This document shows, in pieces, positions 47,458 to 56,697 of a DNA stretch of 64,000 bases. The first letter of the stretch is position 1; each line of letters begins with the position of its first letter. Both the position numbers and the translations under genes were made by a program. The notes below the pieces were generated by a model, which saw nothing but the letters and a program-made list of their open reading frames with translations, was not told the DNA's origin and did not search any database. The stretch spans positions 3,348,001 to 3,412,000 of the forward strand of contig NZ_JBBOCJ010000001.1 of NCBI RefSeq assembly GCF_038002345.1. The letters are read 5' to 3'. This stretch comes from Paenibacillus sp. FSL M7-0420. Its GTDB lineage: Bacteria; Bacillota; Bacilli; Paenibacillales; Paenibacillaceae.

Positions 47458-47534
47458 TGGCAGTTGTCCTCGCAGCTACTGCGCTGCTGTTTCTGTATTT
47501 GGGCTATGCTTTGATTCATCCTGAAAAATTCTAA
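47457..47534 (+). CDS. kdpF: K+-transporting ATPase small subunit
   Basis: A 25-residue hydrophobic peptide, MAVVLAATALLFLYLGYALI followed by HPEKF. The single membrane helix ending in (H/R)PEKF is the KdpF signature; KdpF stabilises the KdpABC complex in the lipid bilayer. Its start overlaps the stop of the preceding small gene. It is separated from kdpA by a hairpin element, which is unusual for this operon. Confidence 0.85.
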   Translation: MAVVLAATALLFLYLGYALIHPEKF

Positions 47535-47542
47535 GGTGGGGG

Positions 47543-47756
47543 CTGTTCAAGCTGACTGAGAATCTAAGTTATGGATCATCCGTGCCTGCGGAGAACATTT
47601 GGACTTCCGGCCGCTGTTGTCTCCAAATTTCTTGGTTTGTATCGCTAATTGCGGATGAAATCCGGAGACAAAGGCGGTCGCTACTGCTCCTACAGTTCCA
47701 AATTTCCCCTCCGGCACTCTATCCATAAAGATCAATTCCAAATTCAGCTTGTACAG
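47543..47756. mobile_element. MITE-like imperfect palindrome inside the kdp operon
   Basis: The 214-base segment is one long imperfect inverted repeat. Ends: CTGTTCAAGCTGA (47543) against TCAGCTTGTACAG (47744). Inner matches include TATGGAT/ATCCATA, GTGCC/GGCAC, CATTTGGA/TCCAAATT and TTGTCTCC/GGAGACAA. It codes for nothing convincing. No target duplication was identified. It would form a large hairpin in the kdpF-kdpA transcript. Confidence 0.7.
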
Positions 47757-47821
47757 GAAGGGATAGGGCAGAAGAAAAACAAAGACTTAAATTGATAGTT
47801 ATATTAAAAGGAGGGCCATCC

Positions 47822-49498
47822 GTGGGGATTGTGCAGATTGTAGTCGTCATCTTAATACTCGTACTGCTGGTGAAGCCGGTGGGCACTTATCTATATCATG
47901 TATTCTCAAATGAACCGAACCGGACAGACCGGGTGTTCGGCGCAGCGGAGAAGGGGATTTATCGTCTGATCGGGCTGAAGCAGCGGGGCGGGATGTCCTG
48001 GAAGAAATATGCGCTCAGCTTCATTGTAACGAACATTGTATTGGTGGTATTCAGTTATCTCTTTCTGCGGCTGCAAAAGGGGCTTCCGCTCAACCCGAAC
48101 GGGATCGGCAATATGGAAGAGACGCTCACCTTCAATACGGTAATCAGCTTCATGACCAATACGAACCTCCAGCATTACAGCGGGGAGAGCGGCGTGTCCT
48201 ACTTCTCACAGATGGCGGTCATGACGATGCTGATGTTCACCTCGGCCGCCAGCGGCTTTTCGGTCGCGGTTGCTTTTGTCAGAGGGATTACGGGACGCAG
48301 CTCGGTGGGGAACTTCTTCGAGGACTTCGTCAAAGCGCATATCCGGATCTTCATTCCACTGGCACTGCTTGTAACACTGGCGCTTGTAGCGCTTCATGTG
48401 CCGCAGACTCTGAAACCTACGCTGGAAGTCACCACGCTTGAAGGGCAGACCCAGCAGATTGCTATCGGTCCGGTGGCCTCCCTGGAGTCCATTAAGCATA
48501 TCGGGACGAACGGCGGGGGCTTCTTCGGAGCTAACTCTGCCCATCCTTTTGAGAATCCGGGTCCGCTGAGCAATGTGCTGGAGATCCTCTCCATGTGGCT
48601 GCTGCCCGCGTCTCTGCCGTATATGTACGGGAAGTTCGCCGGGAACAAGCGGCAGGGCTGGATGATTTTTGGCGCGATGATGACGCTGTTCGTGGTATTG
48701 CTGGGATTGAATTACGCTGCGGAAAGGGCGGGCAACCCGGCGATTAACGCCATGGGGATAGATGCTTCACAGGGCAGTATGGAGGGAAAAGAGGTCCGGT
48801 TCGGCATCGCACAGTCGGCGCTGTTCACCACTGTTACAACGGCGGCCACCACCGGCAGTGTGAACAATATGCATGATACGCTGACGCCGCTCGGCAGTAT
48901 TACCCCGCTGACCCTGATGATGCTGAATAATGTATTCGGCGGCAAAGGGGTCGGGCTGATCAATATGCTCATGTATGCGATCCTCGGCGTGTTCCTCTGC
49001 GGGCTGATGGTGGGCCGGACGCCGGAGTTCCTGGGCCGCAAGATTGAAGCGCGGGAGATGAAGCTGATCGCCATCGCAATTCTGATTCATCCGCTGATTA
49101 TTCTGGTGCCGACGGCGGCTGCTTTTCTGACGGAGCTCGGTAAAGGAAGTATCAGTAACCCCGGCTTCCACGGGATGACCCAGGTGCTGTATGAATACGT
49201 ATCGTCTGCGGCCAATAACGGCTCGGGCTTCGAAGGGCTGGCGGATAATACCTCCTTCTGGAATATCACCACCGGTGTGGTCATGCTGCTGGGCCGGTAT
49301 GTCTCAATGATCGCCATGCTGGCGGTTGCCGGTTCCCTGCTGCGCAAGAAGCCGGTGCCGGAGACCATTGGAACCTTCCGCACGGATAACGGGCTGTTCA
49401 CTGGTATTCTGATCGGTACGGTGCTGATTATCGGCGCGCTGACCTTCCTGCCGGTGATTGTCCTCGGTCCGATTGCAGAATATTTGACTTTACGGTAG
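47822..49498 (+). CDS. kdpA: K+-transporting ATPase, potassium-channel subunit
   Basis: A 558-residue membrane protein, the K+-binding and translocating subunit of the KdpFABC pump. It has about ten membrane segments and the expected filter-like loops, including NTNLQHYSGE, GTNGGGFFGANSAHPFENP, TTAATTGSVNNMHD and AANNGSGFEGL. GTG 47822 has AAGGAGG seven bases upstream. It is followed 18 bases later by kdpB. Confidence 0.96.
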   Translation: MGIVQIVVVILILVLLVKPVGTYLYHVFSNEPNRTDRVFGAAEKGIYRLIGLKQRGGMSWKKYALSFIVTNIVLVVFSYLFLRLQKGLPLNPNGIGNMEETLTFNTVISFMTNTNLQHYSGESGVSYFSQMAVMTMLMFTSAASGFSVAVAFVRGITGRSSVGNFFEDFVKAHIRIFIPLALLVTLALVALHVPQTLKPTLEVTTLEGQTQQIAIGPVASLESIKHIGTNGGGFFGANSAHPFENPGPLSNVLEILSMWLLPASLPYMYGKFAGNKRQGWMIFGAMMTLFVVLLGLNYAAERAGNPAINAMGIDASQGSMEGKEVRFGIAQSALFTTVTTAATTGSVNNMHDTLTPLGSITPLTLMMLNNVFGGKGVGLINMLMYAILGVFLCGLMVGRTPEFLGRKIEAREMKLIAIAILIHPLIILVPTAAAFLTELGKGSISNPGFHGMTQVLYEYVSSAANNGSGFEGLADNTSFWNITTGVVMLLGRYVSMIAMLAVAGSLLRKKPVPETIGTFRTDNGLFTGILIGTVLIIGALTFLPVIVLGPIAEYLTLR

Positions 49499-49516
49499 GG
49501 AGAGGGAGAGAAGAGA

Positions 49517-51550
49517 ATGAGTACTGTACACAGAAAGAAGCTGCTGACGGGTCCCATCCTGCTAAGTGCTGCCAAGGATAGTCTGGTGAAGCTGAACCCG
49601 GTAACGCTAATGAAGAATCCGGTCATGTTCGTCGTGGAGGTCGGGACGGTTATCGTCTTGCTTATGGTGCTGGCGCCCGCGTATTTCCATGCGGAGCATG
49701 CGGTAGGCTTCAATATAACCGTGTTCTTCATCCTGCTGTTCACTGTGCTGTTCGCTAACTTCGCGGAAGCGCTGGCGGAGGGCCGGGGCAAGGCACAAGC
49801 CGATTCGCTCAAAAAAACCAAGCAGGACATCACCGCCAATAAGCTGGCGGGATCAGGGGTCAAGCAGGTACCTGCCTCTGAGCTGCGCAAAGGCGATATC
49901 GTAGTCGTCAGCCAGGGCGAACTGATTCCCGGCGACGGGGAAGTAACCGAAGGGCTGGCTTCTGTAGACGAATCGGCCATCACCGGAGAGTCGGCCCCGG
50001 TCATTAAGGAAGCCGGAGGCGACTTCGGCTCCGTGACCGGCGGTACCCGCGTAGTCAGCGACCAGATCAAGGTGCGGATCACCAGTGATCCGGGGGAATC
50101 GTTCCTGGACCGGATGATCTCGCTGGTCGAAGGGGCGAAGCGCCAGAAGACACCGAATGAGATTGCCCTGAACACGCTGCTGATCAGCCTCACGATTATT
50201 TTCCTGATTGTCGTCGTTACCCTGCGTCCCATCGCGGATTATATCGGGGTGAAGCTGGAGATACCGGTCATGATCGCGCTGCTCGTCTGCCTGATTCCGA
50301 CCACCATCGGCGGGCTGCTGTCGGCCATCGGGATAGCGGGCATGGACCGGGTGACGCAGTTCAACGTCCTGGCGATGTCCGGGAAGGCAGTGGAAGCTGC
50401 CGGGGACATCAACACGATGATTCTGGATAAGACGGGGACGATTACCTTCGGCAACCGGATGGCCAGTGAGTTCGTAGCAGTGGGCGAAGCATCAGTAGCC
50501 GAGCTTGCCGCCTGGGCGGCGGTCAGCTCGCTGAAGGATGAGACGCCCGAAGGACGCTCTGTCCTGGAGCTGGCGAAGAAGCTGGAGCTTCATTATGAGA
50601 GCAGCCTCGCGGACGGCGGGGAGTTCATTGAGTTCAAGGCGGAGAGCCGGATGAGCGGGATAGATCTCCGGGATGGACGCTCTGTGCGCAAGGGAGCGGT
50701 GGATTCCGTGAAGAAGTGGGTGCTGTCCCGGGGCGGCACCGTGCCGTCTGATCTGGACAGCAACTCGGATGCTATTGCCCGGCTGGGCGGCACTCCGCTT
50801 GCAGTTGCTGTAGATAACCGGATCTACGGGCTGATCTACCTGAAGGATACGGTTAAGCCAGGGATGAAGGAGCGCTTCGACGAGCTGCGCAGCATGGGAA
50901 TCAAGACGATTATGTGTACCGGGGATAACCCGCTGACCGCAGCCACGATTGCCCGTGAAGCCGGGGTTGATGATTTCATTGCCGAGAGTACCCCGGAGGA
51001 TAAGATTGCGGTGATCCGCCGGGAGCAGAACGAGGGTAAGCTGGTCGCCATGACCGGGGATGGAACGAACGATGCTCCCGCGCTGGCCCAGGCCGATGTG
51101 GGGCTGGCGATGAACAGCGGGACAACCGCTGCCAAGGAAGCGGCCAATATGGTGGATCTGGATTCTGATCCGTCCAAGATCATCGAGGTTGTAGCCATCG
51201 GGAAGCAGCTTCTTATGACGCGCGGGGCGCTGACCACGTTCAGCATCGCTAACGATATTGCCAAGTATTTTGCGATCATTCCGGCGATGTTCACGCTCGC
51301 TATTCCTGAGATGGAAGCCCTGAACATCATGGGGCTGGGGTCCCCAAGCTCGGCGATAATCTCGGCGCTGATCTTCAATGCCATCATCATCCCGCTGCTG
51401 ATTCCGCTCGCGATGCGGGGGGTCTCCTATAAGCCGATGAGTTCTACCAGGCTGCTGACGCGCAACATTGTCATCTATGGTCTGGGCGGGGTCGCTGTTC
51501 CATTCGCCGGCATCAAGCTGATTGATATGCTAGTCAGTATATGGATCTAG
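49517..51550 (+). CDS. kdpB: K+-transporting P-type ATPase subunit
   Basis: A 677-residue P-type ATPase that drives K+ uptake through KdpA. Visible are [10 protein letters not shown] (actuator TGES), the phosphorylation site DKTGTIT, the hinge [16 protein letters not shown], and membrane helix [13 protein letters not shown]. No key residue is missing. It stands in the canonical order A-B-C, preceded by GGGAGAGGGAGAG. Confidence 0.97.
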   Translation: MSTVHRKKLLTGPILLSAAKDSLVKLNPVTLMKNPVMFVVEVGTVIVLLMVLAPAYFHAEHAVGFNITVFFILLFTVLFANFAEALAEGRGKAQADSLKKTKQDITANKLAGSGVKQVPASELRKGDIVVVSQGELIPGDGEVTEGLASVDESAITGESAPVIKEAGGDFGSVTGGTRVVSDQIKVRITSDPGESFLDRMISLVEGAKRQKTPNEIALNTLLISLTIIFLIVVVTLRPIADYIGVKLEIPVMIALLVCLIPTTIGGLLSAIGIAGMDRVTQFNVLAMSGKAVEAAGDINTMILDKTGTITFGNRMASEFVAVGEASVAELAAWAAVSSLKDETPEGRSVLELAKKLELHYESSLADGGEFIEFKAESRMSGIDLRDGRSVRKGAVDSVKKWVLSRGGTVPSDLDSNSDAIARLGGTPLAVAVDNRIYGLIYLKDTVKPGMKERFDELRSMGIKTIMCTGDNPLTAATIAREAGVDDFIAESTPEDKIAVIRREQNEGKLVAMTGDGTNDAPALAQADVGLAMNSGTTAAKEAANMVDLDSDPSKIIEVVAIGKQLLMTRGALTTFSIANDIAKYFAIIPAMFTLAIPEMEALNIMGLGSPSSAIISALIFNAIIIPLLIPLAMRGVSYKPMSSTRLLTRNIVIYGLGGVAVPFAGIKLIDMLVSIWI

Positions 51551-51593
51551 GGGTCCGGCTGACGATTGACTATATAAGGAGGGCGTAATCATC

Positions 51594-52214
51594 ATGGCAC
51601 AATCTACTCATGAGACAACCGGAGAGCAGGTCTCCGCTTCACCAGCAGCTTTTGTCTTCACTACAGTGAGGTTAAGCATAGTATTCATTATTCTCTGCGG
51701 AATGATCTATCCGCTGGCTTCCACCGCGCTGGCCCAGGTGCTGCTGCCTGCCCAGGCGAACGGCAGCCTGCTGAAGGATGCTTCCGGGAAGGTCGTCGGT
51801 TCTGCGCTGATCGGGCAGAGCTTCACGAATCAGGCAATGTTCCAGAGCCGTGTATCCAGTATCGGGTACAAGGCCGAAGCCTCAGGCTCGAATAACTATG
51901 GCCCATCGAATCCTGAACTGCTTCAGCGCACGAAGGATTCGATTACCCAGTGGAAGCTGGACAATCCCGGCGTCCCTGTAAGTCAGCTCCCTGTGGATCT
52001 GATAACGAATTCAGGCTCGGGTCTTGATCCGCATATTTCACCGGCTGCGGCGCTCGTGCAGGTTCCCCGGATCGGCAAGCTGACCGGCATTCCGGCAGAT
52101 ACCCTTGAAGCACTGGTGAAGGAGCATACCGAAGGGCGTGATCTGGGGCTTTTCGGAGAGAAACGGGTGAATGTGCTGAAGCTGAATCTGGCGCTGACGG
52201 AGATAGCGAAATAA
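51594..52214 (+). CDS. kdpC: K+-transporting ATPase subunit C
   Basis: A 206-residue protein with one membrane segment (about residues 20-45, LSIVFIILCGMIYPLASTALAQ) and an extracytoplasmic domain with GQSFTNQAMFQSRVS, SGSNNYGPSNPELLQR and SGSGLDPHISPAAA, all KdpC hallmarks. It assists KdpA-KdpB assembly and K+ binding. AAGGAGGG precedes the ATG. The tandem KdpD-like gene follows 63 bases later in the same orientation. Confidence 0.96.
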   Translation: MAQSTHETTGEQVSASPAAFVFTTVRLSIVFIILCGMIYPLASTALAQVLLPAQANGSLLKDASGKVVGSALIGQSFTNQAMFQSRVSSIGYKAEASGSNNYGPSNPELLQRTKDSITQWKLDNPGVPVSQLPVDLITNSGSGLDPHISPAAALVQVPRIGKLTGIPADTLEALVKEHTEGRDLGLFGEKRVNVLKLNLALTEIAK

Positions 52215-52277
52215 GCTGACTCTGCACAGACTGCTTCCTCCAGATGTGAGTTGTGAGAATAGAAGGAAGGTGAGTCC

Positions 52278-54599
52278 GTGGCGCCCTATAAACGCAAGTC
52301 TCCTGAGGAGATTCTATATTCTATCTACCAGCTCCAGCGGGGGCGGCTGAAGATCATCATCGGCTCGGTCAGCGGCTCCGGCAAAACCTATCATATGCTG
52401 GAGGAAGGCAAGCTGCTGAAGCACCAGGGGATCGATGTCGTGATCAGTGCGGTCTCCACTATGGGCCGGGCGGAGACGGTTCAGCAGCTTGGCGATCTGG
52501 AGCGCGTGCCCAGTATTCACTGGCTGAAGGACGGCAAGGAGGAGAAGGATCTGCCGCTTGAAGCGCTGGTGGAGCGCAATCCTGAGGTGCTGCTGGTCGA
52601 TGGTCTGGCCCACCGCAACCGCGAAGAGGCACGGTTCATGACAAGGCTTGCGGACATCCGTTATCTGATGGATCAGGGCATCAGCGTAATTACGACTATT
52701 AATGTCTATGAGCTGGCCGGTGTGGGCGAGCAAATCTATGAAATGACCGGCATCCGTGCGGAGTGCACCGTGCCACTCAATACACTGGAACTCGCCGATG
52801 AGGTACGGCTGATCGATGTGTCCCCGGAGACCATTCTCAAGCGGCTGGAGGAGGGAGTGCTTGGTGAAGGCGCGCATCCGGCACTATCCCTCAGGGGCAA
52901 CCTTGGCGTACTCCGTGAGGTGTCACTGCGGCTGATGGCGGAAGGGGTAAATGATTCTCTCGAAAAGCACCGCGAGGCCGAGGGACTGATCGGCCCTTCG
53001 GGTGCAACAGAGCGGATTCTGGTATCCGCGCAGTATCATTGGAACGGCTCCCTCTATATTAGAAGAGGACAGCAGATTGCCAAACGGTTGAACGGAGACC
53101 TGCTTATCGTTACCTTCCTCCTGCGCGGCCATCCGTTGACCAAAGATCAGCAGGTATTCAAGCGCTCCATCCGCAAGCTGACCGAGCGGATTCAGGCCCG
53201 GTTCGAGGAGGTGGAGCTGATACGTCTGCGGATGCTGCCCGCCATGCTTGTGCGCTACGCCATTCAAAACAATGTCACCCGAATTGTGATGGGGCATTCG
53301 CAGAAAAGCCGCTGGCAGGAGAAGTGGCAGGGCTCCATAGCCAGCCGTGTCCTGCGGCGGACGCGGAATATCGATGTGTTCCTGATGGCTGACCGTGCCG
53401 AGCAGGAGGGGGAACGGGTTCTGCCGGTCCGTTCCGCAGTGAAGATGGCGGCAGAACCGTTCCACCGGCTGACCGGCCGGGAGCTGGAGAAGCGGATCGA
53501 GGATATCCGCCGGGGCACCTTCAAGGTGTACATCGGCGCAGCCCCGGGCGTAGGCAAAACCTACAAGATGCTCCAGGAAGGTAATCTGCTGCTGGGCAAG
53601 GGCATCGATGTGGTCATCGGGCTGCTGGAGACCCATGGGCGAGAGGAAACTGGCAAACAGGTGGGCAAGTTAACGATGATTCCTAGAGCGCGGATTGCCT
53701 ACCAGTCCACCGAGCTTACGGAGATGGATACAGCGGCGATTATCGCCCGCCATCCCGAGGTGGTGCTGGTGGATGAGCTGGCCCACACGAATGTTCCGGG
53801 AAGCGTGACCCGCAAGCGTTATGAGGATGTTATGAAGCTGCTGGAGAACGGGATCTCTGTCATTACCACGGTCAATGTGCAGCATCTGGAGAGCCTGAAC
53901 GATGCGGTGGAGCAGTTAACTGGTGTGCGTGTGCGTGAGACGGTGCCGGATGCCATCCTGCGGATGGCGAGTGAGGTGGAGCTGATTGATGTGACTCCGC
54001 AGATGCTGCAGCAGCGGATGCGGGAAGGGAAGATCTATGCGCAGGAGAAGGTCAATCAGGCACTGGAGTCCTTCTTCAAGATCGGCAATCTGATCGCGCT
54101 GCGGGAGCTGGCGCTCCGCGAGATCGCCGATGATGTGGATGAACGGCTGGAGGCCTGGGAGCGTGAGCCTGCCTTGCGCGGGCCCTGGAGCAGACGGGAG
54201 GTTATCTTCGTCTGTGTAGACACAGGTCCGCAGGCTGAACGGCTGGTCCGCCGCGGCTTCCGCATTGCACACCGCCTGAAGGCGGAGTGGCATGTTCACT
54301 ACGTGCACTGTACCCGCATGAAGACGGCGGAGGAGCAGAAGCGGCTGGATACGCTGAAGGCTCTGACCGAGCGGCTGGGCGGGGTAATGGACATTACGGA
54401 GGCGGGAAGCCGCAAGCATCTCTATAAGCATTTGCTCCAGCGGATGAATGACATGCAGACTACACAGCTGATCATCGGCCAGTCCCGCAGACCGTTCCTG
54501 CGCAGCCTGTTCTCTACCAGCTTTGTTCAATATCTGCTGCGGCATGCCCGGCATATGGATATGCTGATCGTGGCCGTTCATACGCAGATGATGGAATGA
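52278..54599 (+). CDS. Tandem KdpD sensor-domain protein lacking kinase and membrane parts
   Basis: A 773-residue cytoplasmic protein made of two KdpD-like halves. Each has an N-terminal KdpD ATP-binding domain and a universal-stress-protein domain. Half 1: Walker A GSVSGSGKT (29-37), VLLVDGLAHRN, stress domain ERILVSAQYHWNGS. Half 2: Walker A GAAPGVGKT (about 420-428), VVLVDELAHTNVPGS, stress domain EVIFVCVDTGPQAE. There are no membrane segments, HisKA or HATPase. Half 2 looks canonical; half 1 is more diverged (GLAHRN for ELAHTN). Neither stress domain shows the FTAxY c-di-AMP motif. It may modulate the full KdpD or KdpFABC. GTG 52278 follows GGAAGG. Confidence 0.88.
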   Translation: MAPYKRKSPEEILYSIYQLQRGRLKIIIGSVSGSGKTYHMLEEGKLLKHQGIDVVISAVSTMGRAETVQQLGDLERVPSIHWLKDGKEEKDLPLEALVERNPEVLLVDGLAHRNREEARFMTRLADIRYLMDQGISVITTINVYELAGVGEQIYEMTGIRAECTVPLNTLELADEVRLIDVSPETILKRLEEGVLGEGAHPALSLRGNLGVLREVSLRLMAEGVNDSLEKHREAEGLIGPSGATERILVSAQYHWNGSLYIRRGQQIAKRLNGDLLIVTFLLRGHPLTKDQQVFKRSIRKLTERIQARFEEVELIRLRMLPAMLVRYAIQNNVTRIVMGHSQKSRWQEKWQGSIASRVLRRTRNIDVFLMADRAEQEGERVLPVRSAVKMAAEPFHRLTGRELEKRIEDIRRGTFKVYIGAAPGVGKTYKMLQEGNLLLGKGIDVVIGLLETHGREETGKQVGKLTMIPRARIAYQSTELTEMDTAAIIARHPEVVLVDELAHTNVPGSVTRKRYEDVMKLLENGISVITTVNVQHLESLNDAVEQLTGVRVRETVPDAILRMASEVELIDVTPQMLQQRMREGKIYAQEKVNQALESFFKIGNLIALRELALREIADDVDERLEAWEREPALRGPWSRREVIFVCVDTGPQAERLVRRGFRIAHRLKAEWHVHYVHCTRMKTAEEQKRLDTLKALTERLGGVMDITEAGSRKHLYKHLLQRMNDMQTTQLIIGQSRRPFLRSLFSTSFVQYLLRHARHMDMLIVAVHTQMME

Positions 54600-54724
54600 A
54601 CCTGTCTGCATGCAGTCCTGCGGCCCTGTGCGGCTAATGTACAATTTGCACGGGTTTGTTCAGTAATTGACATCCCCGGCACCATTGGCAATTGCGTGAA
54701 TGAGGTCCCGCCGCTAACATAATG

Positions 54725-54752
54725 AACAGATGTTTATTTGAATACAACTGTT
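54725..54752. promoter_or_regulatory. Candidate TetR-type operator
   Basis: AACAGATGT and ACAACTGTT form an inverted repeat (8 of 9 pairs) with a 10-base spacer, about 20 bases before the ketopantoate-reductase-like gene. Confidence 0.45.
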
Positions 54753-54774
54753 TGAAGCGGAGAGGGGATTCGAG

Positions 54775-55716
54775 ATGCGAATATTAGTGATGGGTGCAGG
54801 GGTAATAGGCAGTTATTTGGCACATGTGCTGGTACGGGGCGGGAATGAGGTCACCATACTGGCCAGAACGAAGCGGGCGGGCCAATTGAAGAAGGACGGA
54901 CTGGTCCTCCGGCATTATTTTCAGCGCAAAACGACTGTAGATCAGGTGAAGGTGATATCCGAGCTGCGGAGGGATGATGTCTATGATCTGATCTTCGTAG
55001 TGATGAAATACAATGACTTCCCGGCGGTGCTGCCGGCGCTGGCAGACAACGGAAGTAAAAATATTGTGCTTGTCGGCAATAACGGGGATACCGGCGGGAT
55101 GCAGCAGTTCTTCAAGGGGAATAGCCGGATTCCGCAGAATATTGCGTTTGGCTTCCAGATTAACGGGGGGACCCGTGAGGAAGACGGGCGTGTCATCGTT
55201 GTAAGCGGTGGCGGCAAGATGGTGCTGGGCAGTCTGGAGGGTGAGGTTCCGTTCAAGACGGAGCTTGCGGAGGCCTTCCGTCAGACGAAGTATAAGCTGG
55301 ATTATTCGCAGGATATTAACGCCTGGCTCCTGAGTCACATTGTTTCAATTATCCCGGTGATGTCGGTCATTTATCTCTATGATTTTGATTTGGCACATGC
55401 AAGCAGAGACTCCGCCCGCTGGAAACAGGCAGTTGCCCTAATGGATGAAGGGTTCCGCGTGCTCTCCACGCTGGGCTTACCCGTTAACCCGGCCTCCCTG
55501 GTTAACGGAGCGAAGAAGCACCCGGCACTGCTTGCCCAAGGGTTGAGATGGTTACAAAAGCTACCCTTCATGAAGCTGATCGATGGCTCATTCAGCGAGA
55601 TTGCAGCGCTCTATCAAGCCTTTGAGCCTCTGATGCAGCAAGCCCGTCTGTCCACACCGGCGTGGGATGATTTCAAGCAGCAAACGATGAGGAAATATGC
55701 GCTGGAGCAGGGTTAG
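54775..55716 (+). CDS. Ketopantoate reductase family protein (ApbA/PanE-like)
   Basis: A 313-residue NADPH-dependent reductase: Rossmann loop MGAGVIGSYLAHVLVRGG, TILARTKRAGQLKKDGL for the adenosine ribose, and FVVMKYNDFPAVLPAL in the first domain. The C-terminal helical domain holds SQDINAWLLSHIVSIIPVM, where the usual family sequence has a K-x-x-x-N-x-x-x-N motif; here it is altered, so true ketopantoate reduction is doubtful. The gene stands alone behind a candidate operator, with GAGAGGGG before ATG. Confidence 0.82.
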   Translation: MRILVMGAGVIGSYLAHVLVRGGNEVTILARTKRAGQLKKDGLVLRHYFQRKTTVDQVKVISELRRDDVYDLIFVVMKYNDFPAVLPALADNGSKNIVLVGNNGDTGGMQQFFKGNSRIPQNIAFGFQINGGTREEDGRVIVVSGGGKMVLGSLEGEVPFKTELAEAFRQTKYKLDYSQDINAWLLSHIVSIIPVMSVIYLYDFDLAHASRDSARWKQAVALMDEGFRVLSTLGLPVNPASLVNGAKKHPALLAQGLRWLQKLPFMKLIDGSFSEIAALYQAFEPLMQQARLSTPAWDDFKQQTMRKYALEQG

Positions 55717-55781
55717 GATGAACGCATGAACGGAGTAAAGATGAACATATGAACATTTGAACAGATATACTCCTCCAAAAG

Positions 55782-55829
55782 AACAGCTCAGGAATCTCCG
55801 CTAAGGCGGAGTTTGCTGGGCTGTTTTTG
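55782..55829 (+). terminator. Terminator after the ApbA-like gene
   Basis: AACAGC pairs with GCTGTT around an inner CTCCGC-TAA-GGCGGAG stem; TTTTT follows. Confidence 0.82.
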
Positions 55830-55854
55830 CTCCTGCGAGTAGGTGAAGGCACAA

Positions 55855-56028
55855 TGTATGCGGAAAACCGATACAATGTGCTCGTGAGATGGCAGATGGC
55901 CAGATGTAATCGAAAAACCGATTACATTGCGCTGGTTAGAGGGCGGATGGCCAAATGTAATCGGAAAACCGATTACAATGTGCTCGCGAGAGGACAGATG
56001 ACTGGATGTAATCGAAAAACTGATTACA
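55855..56028. repeat. Palindromic tandem array, 51-base period
   Basis: Units of TGTAATCG-(A/G)AAAAC-CGATTACA start at 55905, 55956 and 56007, exactly 51 bases apart. A variant with one base fewer starts at 55855. The palindrome is nearly the one of 18471-18645, but the spacers differ (GCGCTGGTTAGAGGGCGGAT). Confidence 0.9.
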
Positions 56029-56289
56029 TTGCGCTGGTGAGAGGACAGATGGGTAAGGCTGTTTTTTCCCAGGAGCCCATTCACTTTCAGCATAAAAAAA
56101 TCATTAACACCATATACATAATGTTCCAATTAATTTATGAAGTCTTGTGATTTAACCCTCAGTTGACAGAATTCTCCCATCTTCTTTAAGTGGGGGATGA
56201 ATGGAAACGGTCTAATCTACATGGATTCTAACCGTCTAAGATGCTATAATAAAAGTATTCAGTCGTATCTTGGAAAGGTCAGTGAATCA

Positions 56290-56691
56290 ATGAAATTAGA
56301 CTCGAATAACCATTCAGTGTTCTCCCTTCACTTCCACCTTATTCTAGTCATCAAGTATCGTAGGAAAGTCATTACAGATCCAATATCCGAACGTCTGAAA
56401 GAGATATTTGCATACATTCAGCCTACTTACAATGTGACTTTGCAGGAATGGAATCATGACAGGGATCACGTTCATGTCCTAATGAAAACGCATCCTAATA
56501 CCGACATTTCTAAATTTCTCAACGCTTATAAGAGTGCATCATCTAGGCTGATCAAGAAGGAGTTTCCTACCCTCCGAAAATCACTTTGGAAAGAGGCTTT
56601 TTGGTCACGCTCCTATTGCTTGCTTACAACGGGTGAAGCGCCAATAGACGTCATTCAAAAATACATCGAAAACCAAGGTGTGAAAGGGTGA
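56290..56691 (+). CDS. tnpA: IS200/IS605 transposase TnpA (HUH, Y1 type)
   Basis: A 133-residue single-strand DNA transposase. The metal-binding HUH motif is HVH (His60, His62) and the nucleophile is Tyr125 in QKYIENQG. SLHFHLILVIKYRRKV is the typical start of the family. The length is complete, so it may be active. ATG 56290 matches the family start; the six-base gap to tnpB suggests cotranscription. Confidence 0.93.
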   Translation: MKLDSNNHSVFSLHFHLILVIKYRRKVITDPISERLKEIFAYIQPTYNVTLQEWNHDRDHVHVLMKTHPNTDISKFLNAYKSASSRLIKKEFPTLRKSLWKEAFWSRSYCLLTTGEAPIDVIQKYIENQGVKG

Positions 56692-56697
56692 TCGCCA

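Noticed and set aside
47547..47741. 64-codon minus-strand frame between kdpF and kdpA
   Set aside because: It lies wholly within the palindromic element and probably reflects that repeat rather than a gene.
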